In this document: positions 9,197 through 20,000 of the stretch, piece after piece | How positions within the stretch are numbered: position 1 is the stretch's first letter | Layout: each line of letters opens with the position of its first letter | Assembly: GCA_013391845.1 (NCBI GenBank) | Contig: CP058414.1 | Location: 2,962,501-3,026,500 of the forward strand | Direction: 5' to 3' | Length of the DNA: 64,000 nt | From: Pseudoalteromonas shioyasakiensis | Lineage (GTDB): Bacteria > Pseudomonadota > Gammaproteobacteria > Enterobacterales > Alteromonadaceae | The notes under the pieces: generated by a model | Databases searched by the model: none | The model's input: only the letters and a program-made list of their open reading frames with translations | Told to the model about the DNA's origin: nothing | Program-made: the position numbers and the translations under genes

Positions 9197-10396
9197 CTAG
9201 TCGAAGCCTCTTTTTACAAACTCAGTAGCCTTTAGGCGTGCCGCTTGGTCACAAGCTAAAATCTCTTCAAGTGTTTGCACGTTAATGTCTTGTGTAGCAT
9301 TGAGTGTTTCTGCGTTGATTCGGTAAATATCCGTAAAGCCTATTTGACCATCTAAAAATGCAGCAACAGCTATTTCATTAGCTGCATTTACTGTAGTAGT
9401 TGCACCTTGCCCCATTTCACACGCATCAATTGCGAGTTTTAAATTAGGGTATCTCGCATAATCAGGCTTGGTGAAAGTAAAGTCTGCCATTTGTGAAAAA
9501 TCGAGAGGTTTTACACCTGCATCAACGCGCTCAGGAAATGCTAAAGCATGCGCTATAGGAGTGCGCATATCAGGATTACCCATTTGCGCAAGCACAGAGC
9601 CATCTTGATATTGCACCATAGAGTGAATAATGCTTTGTGGGTGAATTACCACTTCAATATCACTAGCATGGCAGTTAAACAACCACTTAGCTTCAATAAA
9701 CTCGAGGCCTTTGTTCATCATGGTTGCTGAATCAACGGAAATCTTTTGTCCCATTGACCAGTTAGGATGAGCCACCGCTTGTGCAACAGTTACTGATGAT
9801 AACGTAGCTATGTCGCGCTTTAAGAAAGGACCGCCAGAGCCAGTTAATAAAATTTTACTCACGCCATTGTCAGCCAGTAAGCCCGACGCATTTTGTAGTG
9901 ATGCTGGCATACATTGGAAAATAGCATTATGTTCACTGTCGATAGGCAGCAAAGTTGCGCCATGCTGTTTAACTTTATCGATAAACAACTGACCCGACAT
10001 GACTAGAGATTCTTTATTTGCTAACAGCACTTTTTTGCCAGCTTCAACCGCACTTAAAGTCGGGAGCAGACCTGCAGCACCAACTATAGCTGACATCACA
10101 GTATCAACATCTGCATGAGCAGCTAGTTCACTCATAGCCTCAACACCCGCTAGCACTTGTGTGTTACATGAACTGTTAGCGAGTAAGTTCGAAAGTGCTG
10201 AAGCGGCTTGTTGGTCAGCCATGACAGCAAATTTAGGTTGATGCGCGATACACAGCTCAGCCATTTGATCGGCATTTTTACCGGCTGCTAATGCAAAAAC
10301 CGCAAAACGCTCTGGGTTTCTAGAAACAACATCTAAGGTGCTTAAACCGATTGAACCAGTTGCGCCCAATACGACAAGTTGCTCTATTTTGCTCAT
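9197..10396 (-). CDS. dxr: Dxr (IspC), 1-deoxy-D-xylulose-5-phosphate reductoisomerase
   Basis: 399 residues. The NADPH-binding motif [14 protein letters not shown] lies near the N-terminus and the metal-site segment [15 protein letters not shown] near ~150. It catalyses the first committed step of the MEP isoprenoid pathway, which supplies the substrate for UppS in the same operon. I chose ATG 10396, which overlaps the cdsA stop as ATGA; an upstream start at 10420 would run further into cdsA. Confidence 0.95.
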   Translation of the reverse strand: MSKIEQLVVLGATGSIGLSTLDVVSRNPERFAVFALAAGKNADQMAELCIAHQPKFAVMADQQAASALSNLLANSSCNTQVLAGVEAMSELAAHADVDTVMSAIVGAAGLLPTLSAVEAGKKVLLANKESLVMSGQLFIDKVKQHGATLLPIDSEHNAIFQCMPASLQNASGLLADNGVSKILLTGSGGPFLKRDIATLSSVTVAQAVAHPNWSMGQKISVDSATMMNKGLEFIEAKWLFNCHASDIEVVIHPQSIIHSMVQYQDGSVLAQMGNPDMRTPIAHALAFPERVDAGVKPLDFSQMADFTFTKPDYARYPNLKLAIDACEMGQGATTTVNAANEIAVAAFLDGQIGFTDIYRINAETLNATQDINVQTLEEILACDQAARLKATEFVKRGFD

Positions 10397-11259
10397 AAAC
10401 TCAGTGTCCATGCGTAGCAAAGTACAAAAATAGGCGCAGCTGCGGTAAGGCTATCGATACGGTCTAAAATACCGCCATGACCTGGTAAACATGAGCCACT
10501 GTCTTTTAAACCAACTTCTCGTTTGAACATGCTTTCGAGTAAATCACCTACCGCTGAGAATAATGCGATAAATGCAGTCATCACCGCATAGATGGGCCAA
10601 ACACTCATATCAACATTAGTGAAGTGACAAAATATTAAGACAAAAATAACTGAGGCCACGACCCCACCTAATAAACCTTCTATCGTTTTATTAGGACTTA
10701 CTTTTGGCATTAACTTGCGTTTACCAAAATTTTTGCCGGTAAAGTAAGCACCAATATCAGCGCTCCATACAATTCCTAGCACAACTAAAATCAGCATTGA
10801 ACCAAAATGTGTTGACTCGTTGTAACCTGCGCTACGCAGTGTATTTAGTGCAAGCCAAAGCGGTACTAAAGTTAAAAACCCTGCTATGGCGCGCATCACA
10901 ATACCTTCATTCCATGCTTTTGCCATTGCTGGATAGCGCCAAACTAAATAAGTTGCCACAATCCACCAAGCAAATGACAGGGTAAATAAATAATTTGCAT
11001 CACCCACTAATTGACCATTTTGCCAAAGTGATTCTATTGGCCAATGCCAGTTAAGTAATGCCAAAAATGCCGCTGTTGCTGCAACAAATCCAAAACGTTT
11101 AACTTTATCGCACAGGCCCATAAATGCAGACCATTCCCATGCACCGAGTAAAACAATACCGGCGGCGATATAACTAAATAGTGTTAATGGGGTATAAAAA
11201 ACCAAAATAAGTGCAAGTGGTGCCAACACGAGCGAGGTTAAAATTCGTTGTTTTAGCAA
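10393..11259 (-). CDS. cdsA: CdsA, phosphatidate cytidylyltransferase
   Basis: 288 residues with about eight hydrophobic spans and the CTP transferase signature near the C-terminus ([20 protein letters not shown]). It makes CDP-diacylglycerol, precursor of all phospholipids, in the inner membrane. I chose TTG 11259 because GAAGG lies eight bases upstream and the resulting LLKQRI start matches the family N-terminus; a TTG at 11274 is the alternative. Overlaps dxr by four bases. Confidence 0.93.
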   Translation of the reverse strand: MLKQRILTSLVLAPLALILVFYTPLTLFSYIAAGIVLLGAWEWSAFMGLCDKVKRFGFVAATAAFLALLNWHWPIESLWQNGQLVGDANYLFTLSFAWWIVATYLVWRYPAMAKAWNEGIVMRAIAGFLTLVPLWLALNTLRSAGYNESTHFGSMLILVVLGIVWSADIGAYFTGKNFGKRKLMPKVSPNKTIEGLLGGVVASVIFVLIFCHFTNVDMSVWPIYAVMTAFIALFSAVGDLLESMFKREVGLKDSGSCLPGHGGILDRIDSLTAAAPIFVLCYAWTLSL

Positions 11260-11281
11260 TGTGTGTACCTTCAACTAGTAA

Positions 11282-12043
11282 TTAGGTCTCGGCGAGTAAT
11301 TGTTTTATTTGTTCGCCTGTACAACCGAATCGTCGCTCTCTGGCAACGTAACATGCGATAGCGTCAGCAAATGCAGCTTCATTGAAGTCTGGCCAAAGCG
11401 TATCAGTAAAGTAAAGCTCAGCATAAGCCGCTTGCCATAAAAGGAAGTTACTGATGCGTAAATCTCCACCGGTGCGGATCATTAAATCAAGTTCACCTTG
11501 ATCGGCCATACTCATTTGTTCGGCCATGAGCTCTTCAGTAATATCTTCTGCGGCCATTTCACCGGCTGCGACTTTTTTTGCAAGCATTGTTGCGGCGTTA
11601 GTGATATCCCAACGTCCGCCATAATTAGCTGCCACGTTTAACTGTAGACCCGTATTATTACGAGTTAATTCATGGGCTGCATCAACTTTCTCGCGCAGAC
11701 CTTCTGAAAAGCGTGATAAATCACCAATTATGTTTAGCTTTACATTATTTTTATGAAGCTTTTTAACTTCTTTGCCCAGTACGAATAAAAACAGCTCCAT
11801 AAGCGTATTTACTTCGTCCTCTGGACGTCGCCAATTTTCGCTACTAAATGCGAATAGTGTTAACGACTGTATACCTAAGCGAGTACAAAATTGCACTGAT
11901 TGACGAACTGCATCAACGCCCTTTTTGTGTCCGTAAACACGCGGGCGATTTTTCGCTTGTGCCCAACGTCCGTTGCCATCCATGATTATAGCGACATGCT
12001 TAGGCAAACTTTGCTGGGAAATTTTATCAGCGTTAAGAACCAT
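11282..12043 (-). CDS. uppS: UppS (IspU), undecaprenyl diphosphate synthase
   Basis: About 253 residues with the cis-prenyltransferase motifs [23 protein letters not shown] and [19 protein letters not shown]. It builds the C55 lipid carrier for peptidoglycan and O-antigen from farnesyl and isopentenyl diphosphate. I chose ATG 12043; ATG 12061 is possible, and the frame farther upstream (12100) begins inside the terminator hairpin after frr and is unlikely. No strong ribosome site is seen for either start. Confidence 0.92.
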   Translation of the reverse strand: MVLNADKISQQSLPKHVAIIMDGNGRWAQAKNRPRVYGHKKGVDAVRQSVQFCTRLGIQSLTLFAFSSENWRRPEDEVNTLMELFLFVLGKEVKKLHKNNVKLNIIGDLSRFSEGLREKVDAAHELTRNNTGLQLNVAANYGGRWDITNAATMLAKKVAAGEMAAEDITEELMAEQMSMADQGELDLMIRTGGDLRISNFLLWQAAYAELYFTDTLWPDFNEAAFADAIACYVARERRFGCTGEQIKQLLAET

Positions 12044-12061
12044 AAATATCGAGTATTCCAT

Positions 12062-12097
12062 AAAAAAACGCCGTCTAGTATACCCTAGACGGCGTTT
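12062..12097 (-). terminator. Terminator-like hairpin between frr and uppS
   Basis: A perfect 13-bp stem (AAACGCCGTCTAG and its complement) with a 6-base loop, followed on the minus strand by seven T. It ends ~20 bases before the uppS start, so it may partly separate the translation genes from the envelope genes or act as an attenuator. Confidence 0.85.
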
Positions 12098-12165
12098 CAA
12101 AACTAATAAATTTAGTTGCGCCTGTTTACTTACAGAATCAGTGTCTGAAAGATAAACAGCAGCAA

Positions 12166-12723
12166 TTAGATTTCCATTAGCTCAGCTTCTTTTGCAGCTA
12201 ATTGTGCATCCATCTCTTTGATGAACTTATCTGTAAGCTTTTGGATCTCGTCTTCTGCTTGACGTGCTTCATCTTCAGAAATATCTTTTTCTTTCAATAA
12301 GCTCTTAATGTCGCCATTTGCGTCACGACGGATGTTACGTACAGCAACACGGCCGCTTTCAACTTCGCCACGTACGATTTTGATTAGGTCTTTACGACGC
12401 TCTTCTGTAAGTGGAGGAAGTGGAACACGGATAACTGTACCTGCAGACATCGGGTTTAAACCTAAATCTGAAGCCATGATCGCTTTTTCTACTGCTTGCG
12501 CTAATGACTTGTCGAACACGCTAATTGCAAGTGTACGTGAGTCTTCAATTGTTACGTTAGCAACTTGGTTTAATGGTGTGTCAGCACCGTAGTAAGACAC
12601 TTGAATACCATCAAGTAATGCTGGGTGCGCACGGCCTGTGCGAATTTTAGATAATTGACTGCCTAGTGCCGCAACACTTTTTTGCATACGTTCTGACGCA
12701 TCTTTTTTGATATCGTTAATCAC
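12166..12723 (-). CDS. frr: Frr, ribosome recycling factor
   Basis: 185 residues, the usual length, with the conserved segments [21 protein letters not shown] and VRNIRRDAN. With EF-G it splits post-termination ribosomes. Directly downstream of pyrH (14-base gap) and followed by a strong terminator hairpin. Confidence 0.97.
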   Translation of the reverse strand: MINDIKKDASERMQKSVAALGSQLSKIRTGRAHPALLDGIQVSYYGADTPLNQVANVTIEDSRTLAISVFDKSLAQAVEKAIMASDLGLNPMSAGTVIRVPLPPLTEERRKDLIKIVRGEVESGRVAVRNIRRDANGDIKSLLKEKDISEDEARQAEDEIQKLTDKFIKEMDAQLAAKEAELMEI

Positions 12724-12737
12724 GGTTCAATCCTAAT

Positions 12738-13487
12738 CTATTTGCTAGTTTCATCTGAGGCTTGTGAAGAGATAAGCGTTCCTTCATCTTCGCCCATAAT
12801 AACACGCTTAAGCGCGCCTGATTTATTCATGTTAAATACGCTTAATGGCATTTTGTGGTCACGCGCCAGCGTAAATGCAGCTAAATCCATAACCTTAAGC
12901 TCTTTATCAATGATTTCATTGTAGCTTAAGTGGCGATATAGTGTAGCTTCTGGGTTTTTCACTGGATCATCAGAGTAAACACCATCAACTTTAGTCGCTT
13001 TGATTACAGTATCTGCTTCAATTTCAATACCACGTAGACACGCTGCTGAGTCAGTCGTGAAGAATGGATTACCTGTACCCGCTGAGAAAATTACAACGCG
13101 GCCAGATTTTAATAGGCTAATAGCTTCTGCCCAGTTGTAAGCATCACATACACCGTTAAGTGGAATAGCTGACATTAAACGACAATTTACAAATGCACGA
13201 TGAAGTGCATCACGCATTGCCAAACCATTCATTACAGTAGCAAGCATACCCATGTGATCGCCTACTACGCGGTTCATGCCCGCTTCTGCTAATGAACCAC
13301 CACGCAAGAAGTTACCGCCACCGATAACTAAACCTACTTCTACGTCGAGCTCTACAAGTTCTTTAATTTCTTGAGCCATACGGTCAAGTACTTTTGGGTC
13401 GATGCCGAAGCCTTCGTCTCCCATTAATGCTTCACCGCTAAGTTTAAGAAGAACACGTCTAAAAATAGGTTTACGATTGATAGTCAT
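12738..13487 (-). CDS. pyrH: PyrH, UMP kinase
   Basis: 249 residues of the amino-acid-kinase fold: [14 protein letters not shown] at the N-terminus and GGGNFLRG in the nucleotide loop. It phosphorylates UMP to UDP, is allosterically controlled by GTP and UTP, and feeds UDP-sugar pools used in LPS synthesis. I chose ATG 13487; a longer frame to 13544 would begin inside the hairpin after tsf. Confidence 0.96.
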   Translation of the reverse strand: MTINRKPIFRRVLLKLSGEALMGDEGFGIDPKVLDRMAQEIKELVELDVEVGLVIGGGNFLRGGSLAEAGMNRVVGDHMGMLATVMNGLAMRDALHRAFVNCRLMSAIPLNGVCDAYNWAEAISLLKSGRVVIFSAGTGNPFFTTDSAACLRGIEIEADTVIKATKVDGVYSDDPVKNPEATLYRHLSYNEIIDKELKVMDLAAFTLARDHKMPLSVFNMNKSGALKRVIMGEDEGTLISSQASDETSK

Positions 13488-13514
13488 AATATTTGGGCCA
13501 GCCTTAGTAATGAG

Positions 13515-13562
13515 ATAAAAAATAACCGCGCTATGGTTACACATAAAACGCGGTTATTTTAA
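13515..13562 (-). terminator. Hairpin terminator after tsf
   Basis: The stem AAAATAACCGCG/CGCGGTTATTTT with an ~18-base loop is followed on the minus strand by further T residues. It lies between tsf and pyrH, so rpsB-tsf is probably partly uncoupled from the rest of the operon. Confidence 0.75.
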
Positions 13563-13638
13563 AGAATTTTCATCAGTGACGCAAAAGCTAATAACAGATT
13601 AATTTCATCTAATTGGCCTACGTCACTAAGTTAGAAAA

Positions 13639-14490
13639 TTACTCGCCTTTTGCAGCAGCGATTTGAGCAGCTACTTCAGCAGCGAAGTCTTCTTCTTTAC
13701 GCTCGATACCTTCACCAACTTCTAAACGGATGAAGTTAGAAACAGTTGCGCCTTTCTCTTTAAGAATTTCGCCAACTGATTTTTTAGGTTCCATGATGAA
13801 AGCTTGACCAGTAAGAGAGATCTCACCAGTGAATTTCTTCATACGACCGATAACCATTTTCTCAGCGATTTCAGCAGGCTTGCCTTCGTTCATCGCGATA
13901 TCGATTTGAACTGCTTTTTCTTTTTCTACAACGTCAGCTGGTACGTCTTCTGGGTTTACGAACTCAGGCTTAGACGCAGCTACGTGCATAGCAACTTGCT
14001 TAAGTGTTTCTTCGTCAGCTTCACCAACTACAACAACACCGATACGGTCGCCGTGGCGGTAAGAAGAAAGTTTGTCACCGTCGATGTACTCAACGCGACG
14101 AACATTGATGTTTTCACCGATTTTAGCAACTAGAGCAACACGAGTTTCTTCGAACTGTGCTTTAAGTGCGTCGATGTCTGCTTTAGATTCTGCAGCAGCG
14201 TCAAGAACTTGGTTAGCGAAACCAAGGAAGTTAGCGTCTTTAGCAACGAAGTCAGTTTGACAGTTAACTTCAAGAAGTGCAGCGAAACCGTTACCTTCTT
14301 TGATTAAGATTGTACCTTCAGCAGCGATGTTACCTGCTTTTTTAGCAGCCTTTGCAGCACCGCTCTTACGCATGTTTTCGATCGCTAACTCGATGTCACC
14401 GTTAGTTTCAGTTAACGCTTTTTTACAATCCATCATGCCAGCGCCAGTACGCTCGCGTAATTCTTTAACTAGGGCAGCAGTTACAGCCAT
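13639..14490 (-). CDS. tsf: Tsf, elongation factor Ts
   Basis: 283 residues with the UBA-like N-terminus ([16 protein letters not shown]) and the TDFVAKD loop that destabilises magnesium in EF-Tu. It recycles EF-Tu from GDP to GTP. Downstream of rpsB, as in nearly all bacteria. Confidence 0.97.
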   Translation of the reverse strand: MAVTAALVKELRERTGAGMMDCKKALTETNGDIELAIENMRKSGAAKAAKKAGNIAAEGTILIKEGNGFAALLEVNCQTDFVAKDANFLGFANQVLDAAAESKADIDALKAQFEETRVALVAKIGENINVRRVEYIDGDKLSSYRHGDRIGVVVVGEADEETLKQVAMHVAASKPEFVNPEDVPADVVEKEKAVQIDIAMNEGKPAEIAEKMVIGRMKKFTGEISLTGQAFIMEPKKSVGEILKEKGATVSNFIRLEVGEGIERKEEDFAAEVAAQIAAAKGE

Positions 14491-14551
14491 TAGAATATCC
14501 TCAATTGAATTCTGTTATAGGGAAGCGGTATAGGCCGCTTAACAAGAATAA

Positions 14552-14582
14552 CAAGTCTTCACCTTAATTAGATGAAGACTTG
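14552..14582 (-). other. Hairpin in the rpsB-tsf gap
   Basis: A perfect 10-bp stem (CAAGTCTTCA/TGAAGACTTG) with an 11-base loop lies just after the rpsB stop. The minus strand after it (TTATTCTTG) lacks a continuous T run, so it may be an attenuator or mRNA-stabilising hairpin rather than a full terminator. Confidence 0.5.
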
Positions 14583-14593
14583 ATGACAGCTAA

Positions 14594-15322
14594 TTACTCA
14601 GCTTCTACGAAGTCGTCTTTCTCAGCTTGAGCAACGATGTTGTTCTCACGACCTTCAGTGATCGCAGCTGATACAGCGCCTGTGTAAAGTTGGATAGCAC
14701 GGATCGCATCGTCGTTACCAGGAACGATGTAATCAACACCGTCTGGGTTAGAGTTAGTATCAACGATAGCAACAACTGGAATACCTAGGTTGTTAGCTTC
14801 ACGGATAGCGATGTGCTCGTGGTCTGCATCGATAACGAAAAGCGCGTCAGGAAGACCGCCCATGTCTTTGATACCACCAAGGCTCTTTTCAAGCTTTTCC
14901 ATTTCACGAGTAAGCATTAACGCTTCTTTCTTAGTTAACTTCTCGAAAGTGCCGTCTTGGCTTTGCGCTTCAAGATCTTTAAGACGCTTGATTGATTGAC
15001 GAACTGTTTTCCAGTTAGTCAACATACCACCTAACCAACGGTGGTTCACGTAGAACTGCTCGCTTTGGATCGCTGCTTCTTTAACTGCTTCGCTTGCTGC
15101 GCGCTTAGTACCAACGAAAAGTACTTTACCTTTGTTAGAAGCTGCGTTCGATAAGAACTTAAGTGCTTCGTTGAACATTGGTACAGTTTGCTCTAGGTTG
15201 ATGATATGAACACGGTTACGAGCGCCGAAGATGAAAGGCTTCATCTTAGGATTCCAGTAACGTGCTTGGTGACCAAAGTGAACACCAGCTTGAAGCATAT
15301 CGCGCATTGAAACGTTTGCCAT
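14594..15322 (-). CDS. rpsB: RpsB, ribosomal protein S2
   Basis: 242 residues beginning with the family sequence [15 protein letters not shown] and including [14 protein letters not shown] and the coiled-coil hairpin. It assembles late on the 30S subunit and recruits S1. It is the first gene of the long minus-strand operon, driven by a promoter with a GC-rich start region, and divergent from map. Confidence 0.98.
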   Translation of the reverse strand: MANVSMRDMLQAGVHFGHQARYWNPKMKPFIFGARNRVHIINLEQTVPMFNEALKFLSNAASNKGKVLFVGTKRAASEAVKEAAIQSEQFYVNHRWLGGMLTNWKTVRQSIKRLKDLEAQSQDGTFEKLTKKEALMLTREMEKLEKSLGGIKDMGGLPDALFVIDADHEHIAIREANNLGIPVVAIVDTNSNPDGVDYIVPGNDDAIRAIQLYTGAVSAAITEGRENNIVAQAEKDDFVEAE

Positions 15323-15500
15323 TTGTATAATCCTCTATAATTTAGGGTTAGGCCTCCACATATCCCATAGCACCAACACCGCAGTTAATTTGTAACTTAA
15401 GTGCACCCAAGTGTATGTGACGATACGTGTGTGTGTTAAAATAAAATTGTGTTTGCCTTAAATACAAAAAATCAGTTAAGAATTTATTTGTAAAAAGACG
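15323..15500 (-). promoter_or_regulatory. rpsB 5' leader, likely S2 autoregulatory region
   Basis: About 180 untranslated bases separate the predicted transcription start from the rpsB ATG. In E. coli and other gammaproteobacteria the rpsB leader mediates feedback repression of rpsB-tsf by S2. A comparable length is seen here, but I did not derive the RNA fold, so the assignment is by analogy. Confidence 0.5.
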
Positions 15501-15506
15501 GCGCGC

Positions 15507-15535
15507 TTTATACCATATTAAAATTGAAAACTCAA
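15507..15535 (-). promoter_or_regulatory. rpsB promoter
   Basis: On the minus strand TTGAGT is separated by 17 bases from TATAAA and followed by GCGCGCC. A GC-rich discriminator after the -10 is typical of ribosomal and stringently controlled promoters. Confidence 0.75.
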
Positions 15536-15593
15536 CGTCTAGTGCAAAATTTGTGCACTAAAAACTGACCTGAAAAACAACTTTGGAGCCTCA

Positions 15594-16379
15594 ATGAGTG
15601 CTGTGATCAAGACCCCTGAAGAAATCGAAAAAATGCGTGTTGCCGGGCGCTTAGCCGCCGAGGTACTAGAAATGATAGAACCGCATGTGGTGCCAGGTGT
15701 AACCACAGATGAACTAAATACAATTTGTCATGATTATATTGTCAATGTTCAAGATGCTATTCCAGCACCGCTTAATTATCACGGTTTCCCAAAATCAATT
15801 TGCACCTCAGTGAACCATGTAATTTGTCACGGTATTCCAAATGACAAACCGCTTAAAGAAGGCGATAGCGTAAATATCGACGTGACTGTGATCAAAGATG
15901 GCTATCACGGTGATACATCTAAGATGTTCCACGTTGGTACACCTAATATTCAAGGTAAACGCCTTGCTGAAATTACCCAAGAAAGCCTATACCTTGCAAT
16001 TAAAATGGTAAAACCAGGCGTACGCTTAGGTGATATCGGTGCTGCAATTCAAAAATACGCTGAAGGCTTTAACTACTCAATCGTTCGCGAATACTGTGGT
16101 CACGGCATTGGCGCTGAATTCCACGAAGAGCCGCAAGTGATGCACTATGGCAAAGCAGGTACTGGCGAAGTATTAAAAGCAGGCATGTGTTTAACAATCG
16201 AGCCTATGGTTAATGCCGGTAAACGCCAATGTAAGCTACTAAAAGATAACTGGACTGTAGTAACAAAAGACCGTTCATTGTCTGCACAGTGGGAACATAC
16301 ACTGTTAGTGACTGAAAATGGTGTTGAAATTTTAACGCTCCGATCAGATGATACTATCGACAGGATCATCGAACACTAG
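15594..16379 (+). CDS. map: Map, type I methionine aminopeptidase
   Basis: 261 residues of the pita-bread fold. Metal ligands are visible in VNIDVTVIKDGYHGDTSKMF (two Asp), the GHGIG loop (His), and the later TIEPM and WEHT segments (Glu). It removes initiator methionine from nascent proteins. GGAGCC precedes the ATG. Divergent from rpsB and 12 bases upstream of glnD. Confidence 0.97.
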   Translation: MSAVIKTPEEIEKMRVAGRLAAEVLEMIEPHVVPGVTTDELNTICHDYIVNVQDAIPAPLNYHGFPKSICTSVNHVICHGIPNDKPLKEGDSVNIDVTVIKDGYHGDTSKMFHVGTPNIQGKRLAEITQESLYLAIKMVKPGVRLGDIGAAIQKYAEGFNYSIVREYCGHGIGAEFHEEPQVMHYGKAGTGEVLKAGMCLTIEPMVNAGKRQCKLLKDNWTVVTKDRSLSAQWEHTLLVTENGVEILTLRSDDTIDRIIEH

Positions 16380-16391
16380 GAGCCAGCCCCT

Positions 16392-19010
16392 GTGGCATTA
16401 CCCAATAAAGTAAAAAAGTTGCTCAGCCAAGCTGAGCAACTTAGCGATTATCGCGACTGTTCTAGTTATTTTTATAAATGGCTACAGAACGAATTCTCAA
16501 AACAACCCGTTAGCAACTTAATTAATGCCCGTGCTGAGTTTATCGACCGCTTATTAATTAAACTGTTTCACGATTACAACCTTGCTCACGAAAGTGACCT
16601 AGCCCTCATTGCTGTGGGAGGTTATGGTCGAGGCGAACTGCACCCCTACTCCGATATCGACTTTATGCTGCTAGTTAGCGAGCAACCAAGTGAAGCTGTG
16701 TGTGAAAAAATTGGTCAGTTCGTTACCATGCTATGGGACCTTAATTTAGAGATTGGTCATAGTGTTCGTACGATAGAGCAAGCATTAGAACAAAAACGCG
16801 AAGATGTGACATTTGCCACCAGCTTACTCGAAAGCCGATTAATCTTCGGTAATCATATCGAATTCGAAAAACTAAAAAAACACCTGCTTGATACGCCTAT
16901 TTGGCGCTCAGACGAATTCTTTTTGGCAAAAGTTCAAGAGCAAAGTTTACGCCATAAAAAATGCCATGGTACGGCTTATAACCTTGAACCCAATATCAAA
17001 GAAAACCCAGGTGGCCTGCGCGACCTACAGACCATTATTTGGGTTGCTAAAAAGCACTTTAGAGCCGAAACATTACAAGAACTTATAAATCACGGCTATC
17101 TTACTCACGAAGAATACCAAGAGCTGTCTGAATGTTTAGAAAACCTTTGGAACATTCGTTTTGCGCTGCACATCGCTGCGGGTCGCTCTGAAAACCGTTT
17201 GTTGTTCGATCATCAACCTCATGCCGCAGAAATTCTCGGCTTTGGTAGTGATGGTAAAGCCTCGGTCGAGCGCATGATGAAACGCTTATTTAGGATCATG
17301 AGCCGCGTACGTGAGCTTAACCAAATGCTGCTTTCATACTTTGAGCAAAGCATTTTACCGGGTGCAGGTGAGTTACCTGTGATTGAACTTGACCGTAACT
17401 TTGAGCGCATTGGCCATCAAATTCGTGTTAAAAATCCATCGGTATTCTTCCGCCGTGATCAGCTATTTGTGTTGTTCGAACACATTGCTGATAACCCAGA
17501 GATCACCCATATTTACCCAAGTACCATACGCACAATGCGTCAAGTTCGCCGTCGTTTACTAGGTGATTTACAAGATTACGCCGCTTGTCGTGAGGCATTT
17601 TTACGCCTAATAAAGCATCCTAACGGTATGGGTCGTGCATTTACCCTAATGCATAAACACGGCATTATTGCCGCCTACTTACCGCAGTGGCGTAATATCT
17701 TCGGGCAAATGCAATTTGATTTATTTCATGCCTACACAGTGGATGAGCACACCCATAAACTGATCAACAATATTTATAAGTATTTTGATAAATCAAAAGT
17801 CAGCGAATTTCCGTTATGCAGTGAAATTGTCACTCGTATGGATAAGCCTGAGTTACTTTATTTAGCTGGTATTTTCCATGATATTGCGAAAGGTCGTGGT
17901 GGCGACCACTCAGAACTGGGCTCGGTTGATGCAATCGCATTTGCTAAGCTACACCGCTTCCCAGCATCAGATGGCAAGCTAATTTCGTGGTTAGTGGCTA
18001 ATCACTTACTAATGTCGGTAACAGCTCAACGTAAAGACATAAATGACCCAGATGTGATCAAAGACTTTGCGAGTAAAGTAAAAAATGAGCGCCAGCTTGA
18101 TTACTTATATTGCTTAACTTTAGCTGATATTCGCGCAACCAATGATAATTTGTGGAACGATTGGAAAAACACCCTACTTCGTGAGCTGTATTTACACACC
18201 CAGCGCGCACTTCGTTTAGGGCTTGAAAACCCGATGGACCAACGTGACCAGATACGTGATAAAAAGCAGCAAGCCAAACAGCGCTTATTGAATCATGGTT
18301 GTAACGAAGATCAAATCGACTTAATCTGGAGCCGCTTTAAAGCTAACTACTTTACAGCCTTTAGTGAACAGCAAATTTCATGGCATACAGAGCACTTATT
18401 GAGCTGTGATGATTTAAGCCAACCAAGCGTTGCAGTGTCAAACACTGCAATGCATGGCGGTACGCAAGTCTTTGCCTACAGCCCTTACTCAGGCGGTTTA
18501 TTCTCTCGTTTAGTCAGTGTAATTGGTTCGAAAAAAGCGCAAATTCAACATGCACAAGTTTTGACTACGAAAGACGGCTACGTGCTATTTAGCTTTGTTA
18601 TTTTAGAGGTCAATGGTGACCCTATTGCGAGTAATCGAGCACAAGGTATTAAACGTGCATTAGATCTTGCTATTAGCGACCCGAAAAAGAAAATTCGCTT
18701 TAAGAAGAATCGCTCACAGCGCTTCAAAGACTTTAATATCAAACCAAAAATTGTGCTTAGACCACATGCTCGTAAAGATCGCAGTTTAATTGAAATTCAA
18801 GCGGTGGATATTCCGGGTCTGTTGACGAAAATAGCTGAAGTTTTTCAAGCACACTTATTACATATTCATGCCGCACGGATCACCACTGTTGGTGAGCGTG
18901 CAGAAGATTTCTTCGTGGTATCAAATAACGAATACCAAGCATTAACAGACGAAGAACAAGCTAAAATTCATCAAGCATTGCGTAAAAAACTCAACGCAGA
19001 AACCGAATAA
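16392..19010 (+). CDS. glnD: GlnD, bifunctional PII uridylyltransferase/uridylyl-removing enzyme
   Basis: 872 residues. The nucleotidyltransferase motif GGYGRGELHPYSDIDF (~76-91) carries the metal-binding Asp residues. The HD hydrolase segment is FHDIAKGRGGDHSELG (~500), followed by two ACT domains (~690-770 and ~795-870) that sense glutamine. It modifies PII according to nitrogen status. Start is GTG 16392, 12 bases after map, with AGGAG upstream. Confidence 0.97.
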   Translation: MALPNKVKKLLSQAEQLSDYRDCSSYFYKWLQNEFSKQPVSNLINARAEFIDRLLIKLFHDYNLAHESDLALIAVGGYGRGELHPYSDIDFMLLVSEQPSEAVCEKIGQFVTMLWDLNLEIGHSVRTIEQALEQKREDVTFATSLLESRLIFGNHIEFEKLKKHLLDTPIWRSDEFFLAKVQEQSLRHKKCHGTAYNLEPNIKENPGGLRDLQTIIWVAKKHFRAETLQELINHGYLTHEEYQELSECLENLWNIRFALHIAAGRSENRLLFDHQPHAAEILGFGSDGKASVERMMKRLFRIMSRVRELNQMLLSYFEQSILPGAGELPVIELDRNFERIGHQIRVKNPSVFFRRDQLFVLFEHIADNPEITHIYPSTIRTMRQVRRRLLGDLQDYAACREAFLRLIKHPNGMGRAFTLMHKHGIIAAYLPQWRNIFGQMQFDLFHAYTVDEHTHKLINNIYKYFDKSKVSEFPLCSEIVTRMDKPELLYLAGIFHDIAKGRGGDHSELGSVDAIAFAKLHRFPASDGKLISWLVANHLLMSVTAQRKDINDPDVIKDFASKVKNERQLDYLYCLTLADIRATNDNLWNDWKNTLLRELYLHTQRALRLGLENPMDQRDQIRDKKQQAKQRLLNHGCNEDQIDLIWSRFKANYFTAFSEQQISWHTEHLLSCDDLSQPSVAVSNTAMHGGTQVFAYSPYSGGLFSRLVSVIGSKKAQIQHAQVLTTKDGYVLFSFVILEVNGDPIASNRAQGIKRALDLAISDPKKKIRFKKNRSQRFKDFNIKPKIVLRPHARKDRSLIEIQAVDIPGLLTKIAEVFQAHLLHIHAARITTVGERAEDFFVVSNNEYQALTDEEQAKIHQALRKKLNAETE

Positions 19011-19019
19011 GAGGATCTT

Positions 19020-19847
19020 ATGTCAGATTTAAAAACCATGATCGAAAACGCCTGGGACAACCGCGATAGCATCAGCCCGAGTACGGTATCAAGTGAAGTA
19101 AAACAAGCTATTATCGATGCGCTTGAATTACTTGATAGCGGCGCTGCTCGTGTTGCTGAAAAAATCAGCGGTGAGTGGGTTGTACACCAATGGTTGAAAA
19201 AAGCAGTGCTACTGTCTTTCCGTATTCGTGACAACCAGCCATTGAACGATGGTGTTAATCAGTTTTACGACAAAGTACCACTTAAATTTAGCGACTATAC
19301 ACCAGAACAATTTCAACAAGGCGGTATGCGTGTTGTGCCTAATGCTGTTGCACGTAAAGGCAGTTTTGTAGGTAAAAACGTGGTGCTTATGCCGTCTTAT
19401 GTCAATATTGGTGCCTACGTTGATGAAGGCACCATGGTTGATACATGGGCAACGGTTGGCTCATGTGCTCAAATTGGTAAAAATGTTCACTTATCGGGCG
19501 GTGTAGGTATTGGTGGCGTACTTGAGCCACTTCAAGCAAACCCAACTATCATCGAAGACAACTGCTTTATTGGCGCGCGTTCTGAGATTGTTGAAGGCGT
19601 TGTAGTTGAAGAAGGCGCGGTTATCTCAATGGGTGTTTACATCAGCCAAAGCACACGTATCTATGACCGTGAAACTGGCGAAATCCATTACGGCCGAGTA
19701 CCAGCCGGTGCGGTTGTTGTTCCAGGTTCTTTGCCATCAAAAGATGGTTCACACAGCCTATACGCTGCCATCATAGTGAAAAAAGTTGATCAACAAACTC
19801 GTGAAAAAGTAGGTATTAATGCCCTACTTCGCTCGATTGATGAATAA
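19020..19847 (+). CDS. dapD: DapD, tetrahydrodipicolinate N-succinyltransferase
   Basis: 275 residues: a helical N-terminal domain and a hexapeptide-repeat beta-helix (~105-220, [20 protein letters not shown]). It uses succinyl-CoA in the succinylase branch of lysine and diaminopimelate synthesis, and so supplies peptidoglycan. AGAGGATC precedes the ATG, nine bases after glnD; a terminator follows. Confidence 0.97.
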   Translation: MSDLKTMIENAWDNRDSISPSTVSSEVKQAIIDALELLDSGAARVAEKISGEWVVHQWLKKAVLLSFRIRDNQPLNDGVNQFYDKVPLKFSDYTPEQFQQGGMRVVPNAVARKGSFVGKNVVLMPSYVNIGAYVDEGTMVDTWATVGSCAQIGKNVHLSGGVGIGGVLEPLQANPTIIEDNCFIGARSEIVEGVVVEEGAVISMGVYISQSTRIYDRETGEIHYGRVPAGAVVVPGSLPSKDGSHSLYAAIIVKKVDQQTREKVGINALLRSIDE

Positions 19848-19876
19848 CAAGACTGAGCTTTAAGTTTTAGAGATAA

Positions 19877-19910
19877 GAAGCGCGATACTAACTAGTTTCG
19901 CGCTTTTTTA
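19877..19910 (+). terminator. Terminator of map-glnD-dapD
   Basis: The stem AAGCGCGA/TCGCGCTT with a 12-base loop is followed by a run of T, 30 bases after the dapD stop. Confidence 0.85.
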
Positions 19911-20000
19911 TTATCTGTAATGCAGTGATTTTTAGCTAGTTTATTGAGATACGCTCAAAAATATGTTTTAGTATAAAAAACAAACAAAATAATAGTGGAA

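Noticed and set aside
12044..12100. Longer N-terminus for UppS
   Set aside because: The extension is the translation of the terminator hairpin after frr.
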